Part shown: one piece after another, positions 36,102 through 45,868 of the stretch | Layout of the letters: each line of letters starts with the position of its first letter | Numbering within the stretch: the stretch's first letter is position 1 | DNA from: Sphingobacterium cellulitidis | GTDB lineage: Bacteria; Bacteroidota; Bacteroidia; Sphingobacteriales; Sphingobacteriaceae | Length of the DNA: 64,000 nucleotides | Reading direction: 5' to 3' | Assembly (NCBI GenBank): GCA_002245855.1 | Contig: NOUX01000001.1 | Location: forward strand, 729,810-793,809 | Position numbers and translations under genes: made by a program | Notes under the pieces: generated by a model | Seen by the model: only the letters and a program-made list of their open reading frames with translations | The model's database searches: none | Told to the model about the DNA's origin: nothing

Positions 36102-36857
36102 TCAACGTCTAACGGCTATTCCGTTAGCGTGTAATGTTTCTTTTAATTCGGGAATTAATATTTCCCCGTAATGAAATACAGAAGCCGCTAATGCTGCATC
36201 CACATTGGATTGCTGAAATACATCCACAAAATGCTGTTGATTTCCAGCTCCGCCAGAGGCTATCAATGGAATATGAATGGAATCATTAATTTGCTTTAAT
36301 AAGCCATTGTCAAATCCATTCTTGGTGCCATCATGATCCATCGAAGTCAGCAAAATCTCACCTGCACCACGGTTCTCGGCTTCCTTGACCCAGTCTTCCG
36401 TTTGTATATCTGTCATATCCCGACCGCCGCGAAGGTGAACATAGTTCTTGCCATCCACGAAGCGAGTATCAACAGCCAAGACTACAAATTGAACCCCAAA
36501 GGCTTTTGCAAATTCATCCAACAACTTTGGGTTCCTAACCGCAGCCGAGTTAATTGAAATCTTATCGGCACCTGCATTTAATAAAACATCCGCATCGGAT
36601 AATTCATTAATTCCGCCTCCAATGGTAAATGGAATATTAATTTGACGTGCAACCGCTTTCACTAGATCAACCGTCGTCTTCCGACGTTCATGGGTAGCCG
36701 TAATATCTAAAAAAACTAATTCATCAGCACCTTGTTGGGAATATTGCCAGGCCAATTCTACCGGATCTCCTGCATCCCGAAGGTCAACAAAATTCACCCC
36801 CTTGACCGTCCGACCATCCTTCACATCCAAACAAGGAATAATACGCTTTGCTAGCAT
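36102..36857 (-). CDS. hisF: Imidazole glycerol phosphate synthase cyclase subunit
   Basis: 251 residues, a (beta/alpha)8 barrel. The catalytic acids are in place: Asp11 ([10 protein letters not shown]) and Asp130 (VLAVDTRF). Phosphate-binding segments ([16 protein letters not shown]) are normal. HisF uses ammonia delivered by HisH to close the imidazole ring, releasing AICAR for purine synthesis. It starts one base after the hisA stop region, so the two are tightly coupled. Confidence 0.98.
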   Translation of the reverse strand: MLAKRIIPCLDVKDGRTVKGVNFVDLRDAGDPVELAWQYSQQGADELVFLDITATHERRKTTVDLVKAVARQINIPFTIGGGINELSDADVLLNAGADKISINSAAVRNPKLLDEFAKAFGVQFVVLAVDTRFVDGKNYVHLRGGRDMTDIQTEDWVKEAENRGAGEILLTSMDHDGTKNGFDNGLLKQINDSIHIPLIASGGAGNQQHFVDVFQQSNVDAALAASVFHYGEILIPELKETLHANGIAVRR

Positions 36858-36858
36858 C

Positions 36859-37611
36859 CTAAAAACTAATTAAGGCTTTTAGATTCCAATCTTTGATCTC
36901 TTCAATCGTAATCCTGTTTTCGTATATCGCCTTACCCACAACCACAGATTCCATTTTACCTAAATTATTCAACTCCTCAATATCCTGCATGGAGCTAATG
37001 CCTCCGGAACCTATTAATTTAATAATTGGTGAATGGTCCAGCAATTTCTTATATAGGTCAATTCCTGCACCGCCTAATTTCCCATCTTTGCTAATATCTG
37101 TACATAAAAAGCGATAAAACCCTAAGCCTAAACACTTATCAATGTACTCGATCAATTTAATAGGCGAACTTTCTAACCAGCCGGAGTATTTGATTACCTC
37201 ATCCAATACATCAATGGCGATGACAATATGATCCGCATATTTAATTCGGCCTTCATTTAACTTACTCAGTTCCTCCAAGAAGGTCGGATTTGTAATAGCC
37301 TGTGTTCCTACAATCACACGGTAAACACCAGCATCCACTAATTCCTTCACTTTCTCAATACTACGTACTCCACCACCATATTGAACCTTCATCTCGGTTC
37401 TACGGATGATATCAAACAAATATTCCTGATTGCTAAAATCACCCTTTGCACCATTAAGGTCAATAATATGGACGATTTCAGTACCATTCGCATGGTACTT
37501 CTCAATTTGTTCCTCTAAAGTGATCGAATAAGTCGTAACATCCTGATAGTTACCTTCTCTTAAACGGACAACCTTTTTGTCCAAAACATCTATTGCAGGT
37601 ATTATATACAT
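36859..37611 (-). CDS. hisA: ProFAR isomerase
   Basis: 250 residues, a barrel homologous to HisF. The two catalytic Asp residues can be placed at Asp8 ([14 protein letters not shown]) and about Asp134 ([10 protein letters not shown]), and the C-terminal phosphate-binding motif is IGSGGISS. It isomerises the aminoaldose ProFAR to PRFAR. Its position between hisH and hisF with short gaps fits the usual gene order. Confidence 0.97.
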   Translation of the reverse strand: MYIIPAIDVLDKKVVRLREGNYQDVTTYSITLEEQIEKYHANGTEIVHIIDLNGAKGDFSNQEYLFDIIRRTEMKVQYGGGVRSIEKVKELVDAGVYRVIVGTQAITNPTFLEELSKLNEGRIKYADHIVIAIDVLDEVIKYSGWLESSPIKLIEYIDKCLGLGFYRFLCTDISKDGKLGGAGIDLYKKLLDHSPIIKLIGSGGISSMQDIEELNNLGKMESVVVGKAIYENRITIEEIKDWNLKALISF

Positions 37612-37627
37612 AGTCTAAAAAAAATCA

Positions 37628-38218
37628 TTAAAAATTATTAAAATTCCGCAACAACTGCTCCCCAACTTGTCCCGATTTCTCCGGATGAAATTGTACTGCC
37701 CAGAAGTTTTCTCTTGCTATTGCTGCCGAAAATGGCAACCCATAATCACATGTCGCTACGCTATAGGTCAATTCGTGTTCAATGTAATAAGAATGAACGA
37801 AATAAAAATAGGAATTATTGGGAATATCCATAAAAAGTGGACAGTTATTTTCAAATTTGATACTGTTCCATCCCATATGTGGAACCTTTTCATGTACCTT
37901 TCCTTCAAAATGTAACGTCTTTAATGGTATAATCCCTAATAAATCCGCATTCCCCTCTTCCGAAAAATCAGTCATCAATTGCATCCCCACACATATTCCT
38001 AAAACAGGCTTCTTCAAAGTCTTTATCGTTTCCGATAACCCCGATTCTACCAATTTCTCCATCGCAGCACCCGCATGGCCAACCCCCGGAATGATTACCT
38101 TATCATATAAATCAAAATCCGAAGCCGTATTAATCATCCCATAAGATATTCCTAGACGATTTAAGGCCGCTGTAATGGAAAATATATTCCCCGCCCCATA
38201 ATTTACTATTCCAATCAT
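37628..38218 (-). CDS. hisH: Imidazole glycerol phosphate synthase glutaminase subunit
   Basis: 196 residues, a class I glutamine amidotransferase. The catalytic triad is visible as Cys76 (GICVGMQLM), His178 and Glu180 (QFHPEKSG). It releases ammonia from glutamine and channels it to HisF. The gene is 16 bases before hisA and 39 bases after hisB. Confidence 0.97.
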   Translation of the reverse strand: MIGIVNYGAGNIFSITAALNRLGISYGMINTASDFDLYDKVIIPGVGHAGAAMEKLVESGLSETIKTLKKPVLGICVGMQLMTDFSEEGNADLLGIIPLKTLHFEGKVHEKVPHMGWNSIKFENNCPLFMDIPNNSYFYFVHSYYIEHELTYSVATCDYGLPFSAAIARENFWAVQFHPEKSGQVGEQLLRNFNNF

Positions 38219-38257
38219 GATTCTCCTATATATAACCCCAATATTCGAATTTCGTTT

Positions 38258-39397
38258 TTATAAAAGTCCTTTTGTACTAGGAAGTTGCATATTATCAACG
38301 TCCCGACGCACTGCTTTCTTAATCGTTTTGGCAAATGCCTTAAAAATAGCCTCGATTTTATGATGCTCATTCTCCCCTGTCGCTTGAATATTTAAATTCG
38401 ACTTGGAAGCATCTGAAAAGGATTTAAAGAAATGAAAAAACATCTCTGTTGGCATATCACCGATTTTTTCACGCTTAAATTCCGCATCCCATACTATCCA
38501 ATTACGACCCCCAAAATCAATTGCTACCTGCGCCAGGCAATCATCCATCGGCAAAGTAAATGCATACCGTTCTATCCCTCTCTTATTGCCTAAAACGGAT
38601 AAAAAGATTTCCCCTAAGGCAATACCCGTATCCTCAATGGTATGATGCTCATCTATATGCAAATCTCCTTTGGCTTTGATCGTAAGATCCAAAGCTCCAT
38701 GACGTGCCAATTGATCCAGCATATGATCAAAAAATGGAAGACCTGTATCAATATCAGACTGACCACTGCCATCAAGATTCAACTTGATATAAATATCAGT
38801 CTCATTCGTCTTGCGATGGTGTTCGCCTGTACGACTGCCTAACTTCAAATATTCATAAATGGATTTCCAATCACTAGTTTCTAAGCCTATGCATTGGGTG
38901 GAAATCTCCACATTCTCATGCTTGCCTAGCTCATCATTATTCCGAAGCCAAATTGCTTTGGCACCTAAATTTTGAGCCAATTTCACATCATTTACTCGAT
39001 CTCCAATCACAAAGGAATTTGCTAGGTCATATTTTGATACATCAAAATATTCTTTTAACATTCCAATTCCCGGCTTGCGTGTATCTGCATTCTCATGTGG
39101 AAAGGTCTTATCAATATGTTCTTTGATAAAGGTCACCCCTTCACCAGCAAAAGCCTCTAAAACAAATTGATGAACCGGCCAAAAGTTTTCCTCCGGATGC
39201 GAGGAAGTACCTAATCCATCTTGATTGCTTACCAATACCAATTCAAAATCCAGTTCTTTCGCTATTTTAGGTAAATATTGTAAAGCTCCAGGATAGAACT
39301 TCAACTTAGAAAATGAGTCAATCTGCTCATCTTCTGGTTCAAGTATCAACGTCCCATCACGGTCAATAAACAATATTCTTTTTAATTGATCAGCCAT
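38258..39397 (-). CDS. hisB: Bifunctional histidinol-phosphatase / imidazoleglycerol-phosphate dehydratase
   Basis: 379 residues with two domains. Residues 1 to about 170 form a HAD phosphatase (FIDRDGTLI with the nucleophile Asp, then SNQDG and IGDRVNDV). Residues about 190-379 form the IGPD dehydratase with the metal-binding motifs [15 protein letters not shown] and [10 protein letters not shown], plus a C-terminal [12 protein letters not shown] motif. It supplies steps 7 and 9 of the pathway as a single fused protein. It lies six bases after hisC. Confidence 0.97.
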   Translation of the reverse strand: MADQLKRILFIDRDGTLILEPEDEQIDSFSKLKFYPGALQYLPKIAKELDFELVLVSNQDGLGTSSHPEENFWPVHQFVLEAFAGEGVTFIKEHIDKTFPHENADTRKPGIGMLKEYFDVSKYDLANSFVIGDRVNDVKLAQNLGAKAIWLRNNDELGKHENVEISTQCIGLETSDWKSIYEYLKLGSRTGEHHRKTNETDIYIKLNLDGSGQSDIDTGLPFFDHMLDQLARHGALDLTIKAKGDLHIDEHHTIEDTGIALGEIFLSVLGNKRGIERYAFTLPMDDCLAQVAIDFGGRNWIVWDAEFKREKIGDMPTEMFFHFFKSFSDASKSNLNIQATGENEHHKIEAIFKAFAKTIKKAVRRDVDNMQLPSTKGLL

Positions 39398-39403
39398 TAT
39401 TAC

Positions 39404-40456
39404 TTATTTATAAAATTGTTGGATTTCCTCTATTAATCGCTCATTCTCGACCTTGGTCCCGATCGTAATTCGTAAACAACCTTCACATAAGGTAACCTTA
39501 GAACGGTCTCTTACGATGATTCCTTTGTTTACCAAGAACCCATATAATTCCTGAGCCTGAGCCAACCTCACCAAGATGAAGTTCGCATCTGATGGTGTAA
39601 TATGTTCTACCTGAGAAATCGCCTTTAAGCGATTTGAAAGTTCTTCCCTTTCAGCAACAGTTGTTTTTATCCATTCATTCACAACATCTACATTTTCCAA
39701 AGCCTCAAGAACTAGATCTTGTGTAGCCTGATTTATGTTGTAAGGGGGTTTTATCTTATTGAAAACTTGAATGATCTCCTTGCTAGCAAAGGCCAAACCT
39801 AAACGCAACGCTGCCAATCCCCAGGCCTTTGATAAAGTCTGTAGGATCACCAAATTCGGAAATTCAGGTAAGGAATGTGTAAATGATTTTTGCTTTGAAT
39901 AATTGATATAGGCTTCATCGACAACAACCAAACCCTTGAAGTTCAACAATAAGGTTTCAATATCTATTGGATTTATGCTATTACCTGTTGGATTATTCGG
40001 AGAACAAACAAAAATCATCTTTGTATGCATATCCAAAGCTTCAGCAATCCCATCCAAATCCAATTGAAAATCTTTGGTTAGATTTACCTTTCTCGTTTCA
40101 ACATCATTGATGTTGGCAGAAACCTCATACATCCCATAAGTTGGAGGAACCAAGATAACGTTGTCCAATTTAGGGGTACAAAAAGCTCTATATAAAATAT
40201 CTATCGCTTCATCAGAACCATTTCCCAGAAAAATATTCTCTGCTGGAACACCTTTGATCTTCGAAAGCTTCTCCTTTACACGATGTTGCAAAGGATCAGG
40301 ATAACGGTTGTAATCATGTGGAAGCGGAGATCCAAAAGAATTCTCATTGGCATCCAAAAACACAGATGCATCTCCCTTAAATTCATCTCGCGCCGAAGAA
40401 TAAGGCACAAGGTTCTTGATGTTATCGCGAAGAAGTGAGGTTAAGTTGAAGGACAT
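39404..40456 (-). CDS. hisC: Histidinol-phosphate aminotransferase
   Basis: 350 residues, a fold-type I PLP aminotransferase. The PLP lysine lies in LSKAWGLAALRLG (about residue 209), with NPNNPTGN-type substrate-loop residues (SPNNPTGNS) and the DEAYINY segment. It converts imidazole acetol phosphate to histidinol phosphate. It is the first gene of the his block here; no hisG or hisD precedes it, the gene upstream being ribonuclease Z. Confidence 0.96.
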   Translation of the reverse strand: MSFNLTSLLRDNIKNLVPYSSARDEFKGDASVFLDANENSFGSPLPHDYNRYPDPLQHRVKEKLSKIKGVPAENIFLGNGSDEAIDILYRAFCTPKLDNVILVPPTYGMYEVSANINDVETRKVNLTKDFQLDLDGIAEALDMHTKMIFVCSPNNPTGNSINPIDIETLLLNFKGLVVVDEAYINYSKQKSFTHSLPEFPNLVILQTLSKAWGLAALRLGLAFASKEIIQVFNKIKPPYNINQATQDLVLEALENVDVVNEWIKTTVAEREELSNRLKAISQVEHITPSDANFILVRLAQAQELYGFLVNKGIIVRDRSKVTLCEGCLRITIGTKVENERLIEEIQQFYK

Positions 40457-40511
40457 TTTATTAGTCTAAAATTTTTTAAGCTGTAAATATGGCTAAAAAT
40501 AAACAAAATCA

Positions 40512-41426
40512 CTAAACTAAAAACCATTTCCCTTCTACTGATAACTCCGTATTAGGGAAAATCGCTTGTGCCTCTTCCAATAATGGTTGTAGCGTTCGAT
40601 ATCTTGCTGAATAATGCCCCAATAAGAGCTTTTTAACATGTGTTTCTTTAGCTATTTCTGCAGCTTCTAAGGATGTGGTATGAAAAGTCTCCTTCGCCCG
40701 ATCCAGCATTTCATGTAGAAAAGTACTTTCATGATAGAGCAGGTCCGCTCCCTCAATAGAGGATAGGTAAATAGGATGCCGCACCGTATCGGAACAAAAG
40801 GCATAACTCCGGGAAGCGGGTGCTGGCAAGGTCAATTCACTTGCCGCAAATACATTTCCCTGCGGATCTACATAATCAATCCCTTTTTTCAAGGCCGCAA
40901 AATAAACTTTGGGAATCTTTAGCGCTTCCACCTTATCCGCCCGCAAACTGGCTGCCCGCTTTCCCTCATCAAAGCGAAAGCCCGTACAAGCAATTCGATG
41001 GATCAATGGAAATGACCGAACGGTCAACATTCTCGACTCGAACAATATCTCTTCTTGATCAGGATTGGTCGGATGAAAAATAATATTATATCGAATTACA
41101 GTTTCAGAATATTTGAAATGTAATTCGAGTATTTCTTGTAATGCTGCAGGTCCATAAATGTGAAGATCTGCTTTGCGACCAACCAAATGCATGGATGATA
41201 CCAAACCTACTAATCCCAGATAATGGTCTCCATGCAGATGACTAATAAAAATATGGTCAATGCGGTTGCTCTTGATTCCATATTTGGAAAGCTGCATTTG
41301 CGTGCCTTCACCACAATCGATCAAAAACAATTGTTCGTTATAGTTTACTACTTGAGATGTAGGATGTCGCTCGAACATGGGTGTGGCCGAGCTGTTCCCT
41401 AAGATTAATACCTCAAATCGTAACAT
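40512..41426 (-). CDS. rnz: Ribonuclease Z
   Basis: 304 residues, a metallo-beta-lactamase fold protein. The zinc motif is SHLHGDHYLGL (about residue 60), the PFL-like start GNSSATPMFERHPTSQ is normal, and the HEST element (YHESTFLHE) characteristic of RNase Z is present, followed by GHYSARY. It trims the 3' ends of tRNA precursors. It lies one base after the STAS gene, so the two are probably co-transcribed. Confidence 0.96.
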   Translation of the reverse strand: MLRFEVLILGNSSATPMFERHPTSQVVNYNEQLFLIDCGEGTQMQLSKYGIKSNRIDHIFISHLHGDHYLGLVGLVSSMHLVGRKADLHIYGPAALQEILELHFKYSETVIRYNIIFHPTNPDQEEILFESRMLTVRSFPLIHRIACTGFRFDEGKRAASLRADKVEALKIPKVYFAALKKGIDYVDPQGNVFAASELTLPAPASRSYAFCSDTVRHPIYLSSIEGADLLYHESTFLHEMLDRAKETFHTTSLEAAEIAKETHVKKLLLGHYSARYRTLQPLLEEAQAIFPNTELSVEGKWFLV

Positions 41427-41427
41427 A

Positions 41428-41805
41428 TTACTCTTGCTCTTCCTTTAAATCCAAGCGGATTTCATTTCCAAAGATCAAATCTTTTGCCTTCTCAATATTT
41501 GAGGTAATAATCAAATACTTATCAAGCCCTAAGGATTTTATGTATTTCAATACATCCTCATTTAGATTCGTTAAAATAAATAGACCTCCTAATGACTTAC
41601 ACAAACGACGCGCTAATAATCCTGTACGAATCCCCGTTTCATCAGTCGTTTTCACATTATTCATGTCTAAAACAATATTACGCTGCCCACCAGTGTTACG
41701 CAACATAAACTCGCCTTTCAAACTTGCGGCAGTTTCTCCGTCCAACCTCTCTTGAAGAGGCTCTATGACAACATATCGATCATACTTATCTACCGTAAAT
41801 TTCAT
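41428..41805 (-). CDS. STAS-domain protein (anti-sigma-factor-antagonist-like)
   Basis: 125 residues, a single STAS domain with a charged C-terminal tail. The region that carries the phosphorylated Ser in SpoIIAA-type antagonists (usual pattern MDSSG) reads TTDETGIRTG here, with no serine. The protein may therefore not be controlled by phosphorylation at that point (inference). No kinase or sigma factor gene lies nearby. It sits between purC (20-base gap) and rnz (1-base gap) on the same strand. Confidence 0.85.
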   Translation of the reverse strand: MKFTVDKYDRYVVIEPLQERLDGETAASLKGEFMLRNTGGQRNIVLDMNNVKTTDETGIRTGLLARRLCKSLGGLFILTNLNEDVLKYIKSLGLDKYLIITSNIEKAKDLIFGNEIRLDLKEEQE

Positions 41806-41825
41806 CTTGTTCTAAATTAATTTGC

Positions 41826-42773
41826 TTAGTTTAATTCTTCTAGTGCTACTTCCACATTTTTCTCTACCCTGGCAAGGATATCCCCCTCTTCAGCATATAG
41901 AAACTTCTCGCCTGTAATGTGTTCGTAAAGCTCAATATACCTTTCCGAAATGGATTTTACAATTTCATCGGTCATTTCAGGTACATTTTGCCCTTCTTTC
42001 CCTTGAAATCCATTTTCTATCAGCCATTGTCGCACAAATTCCTTTGATAATTGCTTCTGGGCTTCACCTTTCGCTTGACGCTCCTGATAGCCTTCTGCGT
42101 AAAAGTAACGCGATGAATCTGGCGTATGAATTTCATCAATCAGATAGATCGTTCCGTCCTTTTTCCCAAACTCATATTTCGTATCCACAAGGATTAAACC
42201 TCTTTCAGCAGCGATCTCCGTTCCACGTTGGTACAAAGCATGTGCATATTTTTCCAACTGAGAATAATCTTCTTCGGAAACAATACCTCTGGAGATAATA
42301 TCTTCTCTGGAAATATCCTCGTCATGACCCACGTCTGCCTTAGTTGAAGGGGTAATGATAGGATTTGGTAATTTATCGTTTTCCTTCAACCCTTCCGGCA
42401 ATTCAACACCACATAACAATCGTCCACCATCGCGGTAGGTTCTCCAAAGGTGACCTGAAACATAGCCACGAATAACCATCTCTACTTTAAAAGGTTCACA
42501 TTTTTTTCCGATTGTAACATTGGGATCTGGGACTGAAGCAACCCAGTTGGGAAGGATATCTGCAGTTGCAGATAAAAATTTTGAGGCAATTTGGTTTAAA
42601 ACCTGACCTTTATAAGGGATGGCTTTCGGTAATACAACATCAAATGCAGAAATCCGATCTGAAGCAACCATGACTAAATAATCGTCACCGATACTATATA
42701 CGTCTCTAACTTTTCCCCTATAAAATGCTGTCTGTCCCTTGAAATTAAAATTTGTTTCTTTTATTGTATTCAT
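41826..42773 (-). CDS. purC: SAICAR synthase
   Basis: 315 residues, the longer form of the enzyme. Family blocks include [48 protein letters not shown] (written in part) and DTKYEFG. It joins aspartate to CAIR in purine synthesis. HisF releases AICAR, which feeds the same pathway, but the placement near the his block may be chance. The gap to phoH upstream is 33 bases. Confidence 0.97.
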   Translation of the reverse strand: MNTIKETNFNFKGQTAFYRGKVRDVYSIGDDYLVMVASDRISAFDVVLPKAIPYKGQVLNQIASKFLSATADILPNWVASVPDPNVTIGKKCEPFKVEMVIRGYVSGHLWRTYRDGGRLLCGVELPEGLKENDKLPNPIITPSTKADVGHDEDISREDIISRGIVSEEDYSQLEKYAHALYQRGTEIAAERGLILVDTKYEFGKKDGTIYLIDEIHTPDSSRYFYAEGYQERQAKGEAQKQLSKEFVRQWLIENGFQGKEGQNVPEMTDEIVKSISERYIELYEHITGEKFLYAEEGDILARVEKNVEVALEELN

Positions 42774-42806
42774 TGTGTGTGCGTCTGAAACGCTTTAATT
42801 TAAATT

Positions 42807-43778
42807 CTAAATATCTCCATAAGCTTCAAGTATGCGTTTCACCAATTTATGACGAACCACATCTGAACCACTCAAGTAGATCATATCGATGCCTTCAATT
42901 CCATCCAGAATTTTTACGGCATTCACTAAACCTGATTGGGTCTTTTTAGGTAAATCGACCTGCGTCATATCTCCGGTTACAATGAACTTAGCCGTGGGAC
43001 CCATACGAGTCAGAAACATTTTCAACTGCATATCCGTCGCGTTCTGAGCCTCATCCAAAATAACAAAACAATTATCCAAGGTCCTACCACGCATAAATGC
43101 TAAAGGCGCCACTTCAATGGTCCGGTTTTCCAAATACCCTTTTAATTTTTCTGCAGGAATCATATCATCCAATGCATCATATAGGGGTCTTAAATAAGGA
43201 TCTACCTTCTCTTTCAAGTCACCAGGTAAAAATCCAAGGTTTTCTCCAGCTTCAACTGCCGGTCGGGTCAAAATAATTCGTTTGATTTCTTTGTTCCTCA
43301 AAGCCCTAACAGCTAAGGCAACTGCGGTATAGGTCTTTCCTGTACCTGCTGGTCCGATAGCAAATAGAATATCATTTTTATTGATGCTATCCACCATGCG
43401 TCGCTGATTCGGTGTACGAGCACGAACGACTATACCATTTGGTCCGTAAACAATAGGTTCGCCCTTGAAAGATCCAACCTTCTGTTCTGCATCATCTTTT
43501 TCAGCTAAAGGCGCCTTGATATGAGTTACAGAACCCAACAAACTCTCTAACTCCAATAAGGATAATGTTTGAAATTGGTTGATATGAGCTAATATATCAT
43601 CAAAAACCTGTTGAAACCTCGTCCGCTCTCCTTCTTCACCTAAAACCTTCAAGAGACTCCCTCTGGCTACCAGACGTAACTTCGGAAATGCTTTCTTAAT
43701 AAACTCAAAATTTTCATTCTGAGCCCCCCATAATGTCACCAAATTGACAACATCTAAATTGATTTCTAATTCGCTCAA
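42807..43778 (-). CDS. PhoH-family ATPase
   Basis: 323 residues. The Walker A motif GPAGTGKTY (about residue 141), the downstream VEAGENLGFLPGDLKEK block and the Walker B-like FVILDEAQN mark a PhoH/YbeZ protein. The N-terminal about 110 residues resemble the KH-type region of this group. YbeZ-type PhoH proteins work with the endonuclease YbeY in rRNA and RNA quality control (family knowledge); no ybeY is in the window. It is transcribed away from the SAM hydrolase gene with a 254-base gap. Confidence 0.93.
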   Translation of the reverse strand: MSELEINLDVVNLVTLWGAQNENFEFIKKAFPKLRLVARGSLLKVLGEEGERTRFQQVFDDILAHINQFQTLSLLELESLLGSVTHIKAPLAEKDDAEQKVGSFKGEPIVYGPNGIVVRARTPNQRRMVDSINKNDILFAIGPAGTGKTYTAVALAVRALRNKEIKRIILTRPAVEAGENLGFLPGDLKEKVDPYLRPLYDALDDMIPAEKLKGYLENRTIEVAPLAFMRGRTLDNCFVILDEAQNATDMQLKMFLTRMGPTAKFIVTGDMTQVDLPKKTQSGLVNAVKILDGIEGIDMIYLSGSDVVRHKLVKRILEAYGDI

Positions 43779-43968
43779 ATTTTTTTCGTGTTAATTTCCA
43801 AAATGTTTCACGTCCTGTCCGATTGGCGTGCAAATAAAGATATAAAAAATCAAAAATATTATGCCCTTTTTACTCTTTCTTGAATCAAAAATACAAACTA
43901 ATTGAGCAGAATTAAAAGCATTTGCAAGTATTAATTCATAATAGATTCAGCAATCGGTTTACTTTTTC

Positions 43969-43976
43969 TATTTTTG
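43969..43976 (+). promoter_or_regulatory. -7 element of the SAM hydrolase gene
   Basis: TATTTTTG, matching TAnnTTTG, about 56 bases before the ATG. Confidence 0.45.
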
Positions 43977-44032
43977 TAATTCGCTTAACAAAATAACAAT
44001 ATAATTTTTTAGCTTCAGGCTTGCTGAACAAT

Positions 44033-44821
44033 ATGGGAGTAATTACGTTAACCACAGATTTAGGTCATCGCGATTTTTATCAAGCTGCACTCAAAGGCAG
44101 TATCATTTCGCAATTGCCGAATGTTAGACTGGTAGACATTTCTCACGACATTCCTTCTTTCAGTATTCAACATGCTGCATTCGTCATTAATAACGCATAT
44201 CCGTACTTCCCGAAGAATACCGTCCACCTTATCGGTATCGACACCGTATTCCAGGAAGACTCCCGATATCTGGCCATGGCCTATAATGGACATTTCTTCG
44301 TAGGCGCTGATAATGGGATATTTAGCATCATCACCGGCGAAGACAAACCTACTGAAATGGTAGAAATCAATATTATGCAGGACCTTCGTTATCTACACTT
44401 CCCGCTGGCAGATATCCTGACCAAAGCAGCTTGTCATATTGCCGATGGTGGAAAACTGAAAGATATTGGTATTCCTATCGAAAATGCAGTCCAAAAAGTA
44501 ACGTTCCAACCGATTTATAACCAAAATAGCATCAAAGGACATGTTACATTTATTGATTCCTTCGGAAATGTAATCAGTAATATTAGCAAGGATTTATTCA
44601 ATCAGGTTCAACAAGGACGAGACTTTATTCTACGTTTCAAGAGAAATGAAACCATCAGTAATTTGAGTTGGCATTATAATGAGGTGGCTGAAGGAGAGAA
44701 ACTATGCCTCTTCGGAATCAGTAACTTTTTAGAAATCGCCATTAACAAAGGTCATGCAAGTCAACTTCTAGGGCTTTATCAAGATGAAACCATCTTGGTT
44801 GAATTCCTCGACAGGAAGTAA
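44033..44821 (+). CDS. S-adenosyl-L-methionine hydrolase (adenosine-forming), DUF62 family
   Basis: 262 residues from the ATG at 44033 (MGVITLTTDLGHRDFYQAA); an in-frame TTG four codons upstream is less likely. The TLTTDLG start with its Asp, the ISHDIP element and the GADNGIFS block are the family signatures. A C-terminal domain follows, with FIDSFGNVISNI. These proteins use hydroxide to split SAM into adenosine and methionine; chlorinases and fluorinases are related but rare. The closest reading is the common hydrolase. Single gene, divergent from phoH. Confidence 0.92.
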   Translation: MGVITLTTDLGHRDFYQAALKGSIISQLPNVRLVDISHDIPSFSIQHAAFVINNAYPYFPKNTVHLIGIDTVFQEDSRYLAMAYNGHFFVGADNGIFSIITGEDKPTEMVEINIMQDLRYLHFPLADILTKAACHIADGGKLKDIGIPIENAVQKVTFQPIYNQNSIKGHVTFIDSFGNVISNISKDLFNQVQQGRDFILRFKRNETISNLSWHYNEVAEGEKLCLFGISNFLEIAINKGHASQLLGLYQDETILVEFLDRK

Positions 44822-45244
44822 ATTCCACGCTCAACCATAAAATGTTCCACGTTTTTCGTACCGATCAAATAAACTTGTTCAGAGTAAGTTAACCGCGTTA
44901 TTTACGAATTATTTCAGTCGTAATTCTGGCCTATATCGGATTTAGTTAAAGACTTTATCGCACTTTCTTCTGATTTTCTCCGGACCTTGTCCGAATTTTT
45001 TCGAAGAAGGTCAGGAAAAAGTCCGAAGAAGGTCCGAAGAAGGTCCGGAGAAGGTCCGGAGAAGGTCCGGAGAAAGTCTGAATTAGTGCAAAATTCCTAT
45101 CGAACAAAGCTAAAATACAAGCCAATATTCCTTTTCCAAATGCCTTGTACTGAAATAGGTTGACAAGAACCACTATCATCCTGTCGCCGGTTGTCAACTT
45201 GTCTTTCTATCCTATCAGGTAATTAATAGGTTCTTAGTTGTGAA
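44822..45244. other. Gene-free 423-bp region with repeat array
   Basis: No convincing gene. An 80-codon minus-strand frame (44955-45197) owes its length to the low-complexity repeat and has no homology features. The stretch contains the 11-bp tandem array and its inverted arm (44975-45077), plus an AAAATGTTCCACGT element at 44839-44852. Confidence 0.7.
44975..45077. repeat. 11-bp tandem repeat array with inverted 14-bp arm
   Basis: Seven imperfect units of GAAGAAGGTCC/GGAGAAGGTCC, with the unit's T at 45011, 45022, 45033, 45044, 45055, 45066 and 45077, i.e. exactly 11 bases apart. The arm TTTCTCCGGACCTT (44975-44988) is the exact reverse complement of AAGGTCCGGAGAAA (45062-45075). The array can thus fold into a long hairpin with alternative registers. 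Confidence 0.85.
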
Positions 45245-45859
45245 TTAAAAGCCAAATCCAACTTTCACACTAAATCTGTGAACATTCATTTTAACCTCAT
45301 TTTGGTAATCCACAGTAGGATTTGAGATATAATCAAAATAATAAGTTGGTCCAATTCGGCCCATAGCACTGGACCTGTCCTCATTAATTATTTGATATTG
45401 GTAGCCTACTGCAAAGCTGAAGAAAGTATTGCCTGTCCCGGTATTGAACTTTAGTCCCAATTCAGGTGCTAGGCGCAAACCCCCAGAGGTTTCAACTTCA
45501 GTTCCAGAATAATTATTTCTCCATGCAAAACCATATCCTGCATCTAAAGCAGCAATCATTCGAGTTTTCGAGGGTTCTAGAAAGGTATATCGGACAGCCG
45601 CTGAAATGGGAAGAACTGAGAAATTATTTCTGTTTTCCACGGAAAATTCCTCATACCCCACAGTTGCCCCAACAGCAAGATCCGGGTTTAATAAAATCCC
45701 ATTAAAAGTTTGCAGATTAAAACCTGCTTCTTTAAAAGTTAAGTTATAGCCAGTGACTCCCACTTCGGTATGATTGGTATATCTCATTTTTTGGGCAACA
45801 GCAGGATTTGCTATCAGAATTCCATGGATAGCAACACAGATGGATAAAAATTTCTTCAT
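45245..45859 (-). CDS. Outer-membrane beta-barrel protein, function unknown
   Basis: 204 residues with a signal peptide (about 1-22, NPAVAQ). The rest alternates hydrophobic and polar residues, has aromatic girdle-like positions and ends in a Phe (KVGFGF), all typical of a small eight-strand-type outer-membrane barrel. I cannot place it in a named family. It follows the LVIVD lipoprotein gene by nine bases on the same strand, so the pair is one unit. Confidence 0.75.
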   Translation of the reverse strand: MKKFLSICVAIHGILIANPAVAQKMRYTNHTEVGVTGYNLTFKEAGFNLQTFNGILLNPDLAVGATVGYEEFSVENRNNFSVLPISAAVRYTFLEPSKTRMIAALDAGYGFAWRNNYSGTEVETSGGLRLAPELGLKFNTGTGNTFFSFAVGYQYQIINEDRSSAMGRIGPTYYFDYISNPTVDYQNEVKMNVHRFSVKVGFGF

Positions 45860-45868
45860 AAAGGTCTA

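Noticed and set aside
44955-45197. 80-codon minus-strand frame over the 11-bp repeats
   Set aside because: Its FSGPSPDLLRTFFGPSSDF-like repeats are simply the DNA repeat translated; there is no start context, signal or homology feature, and the DNA repeat structure explains it fully.
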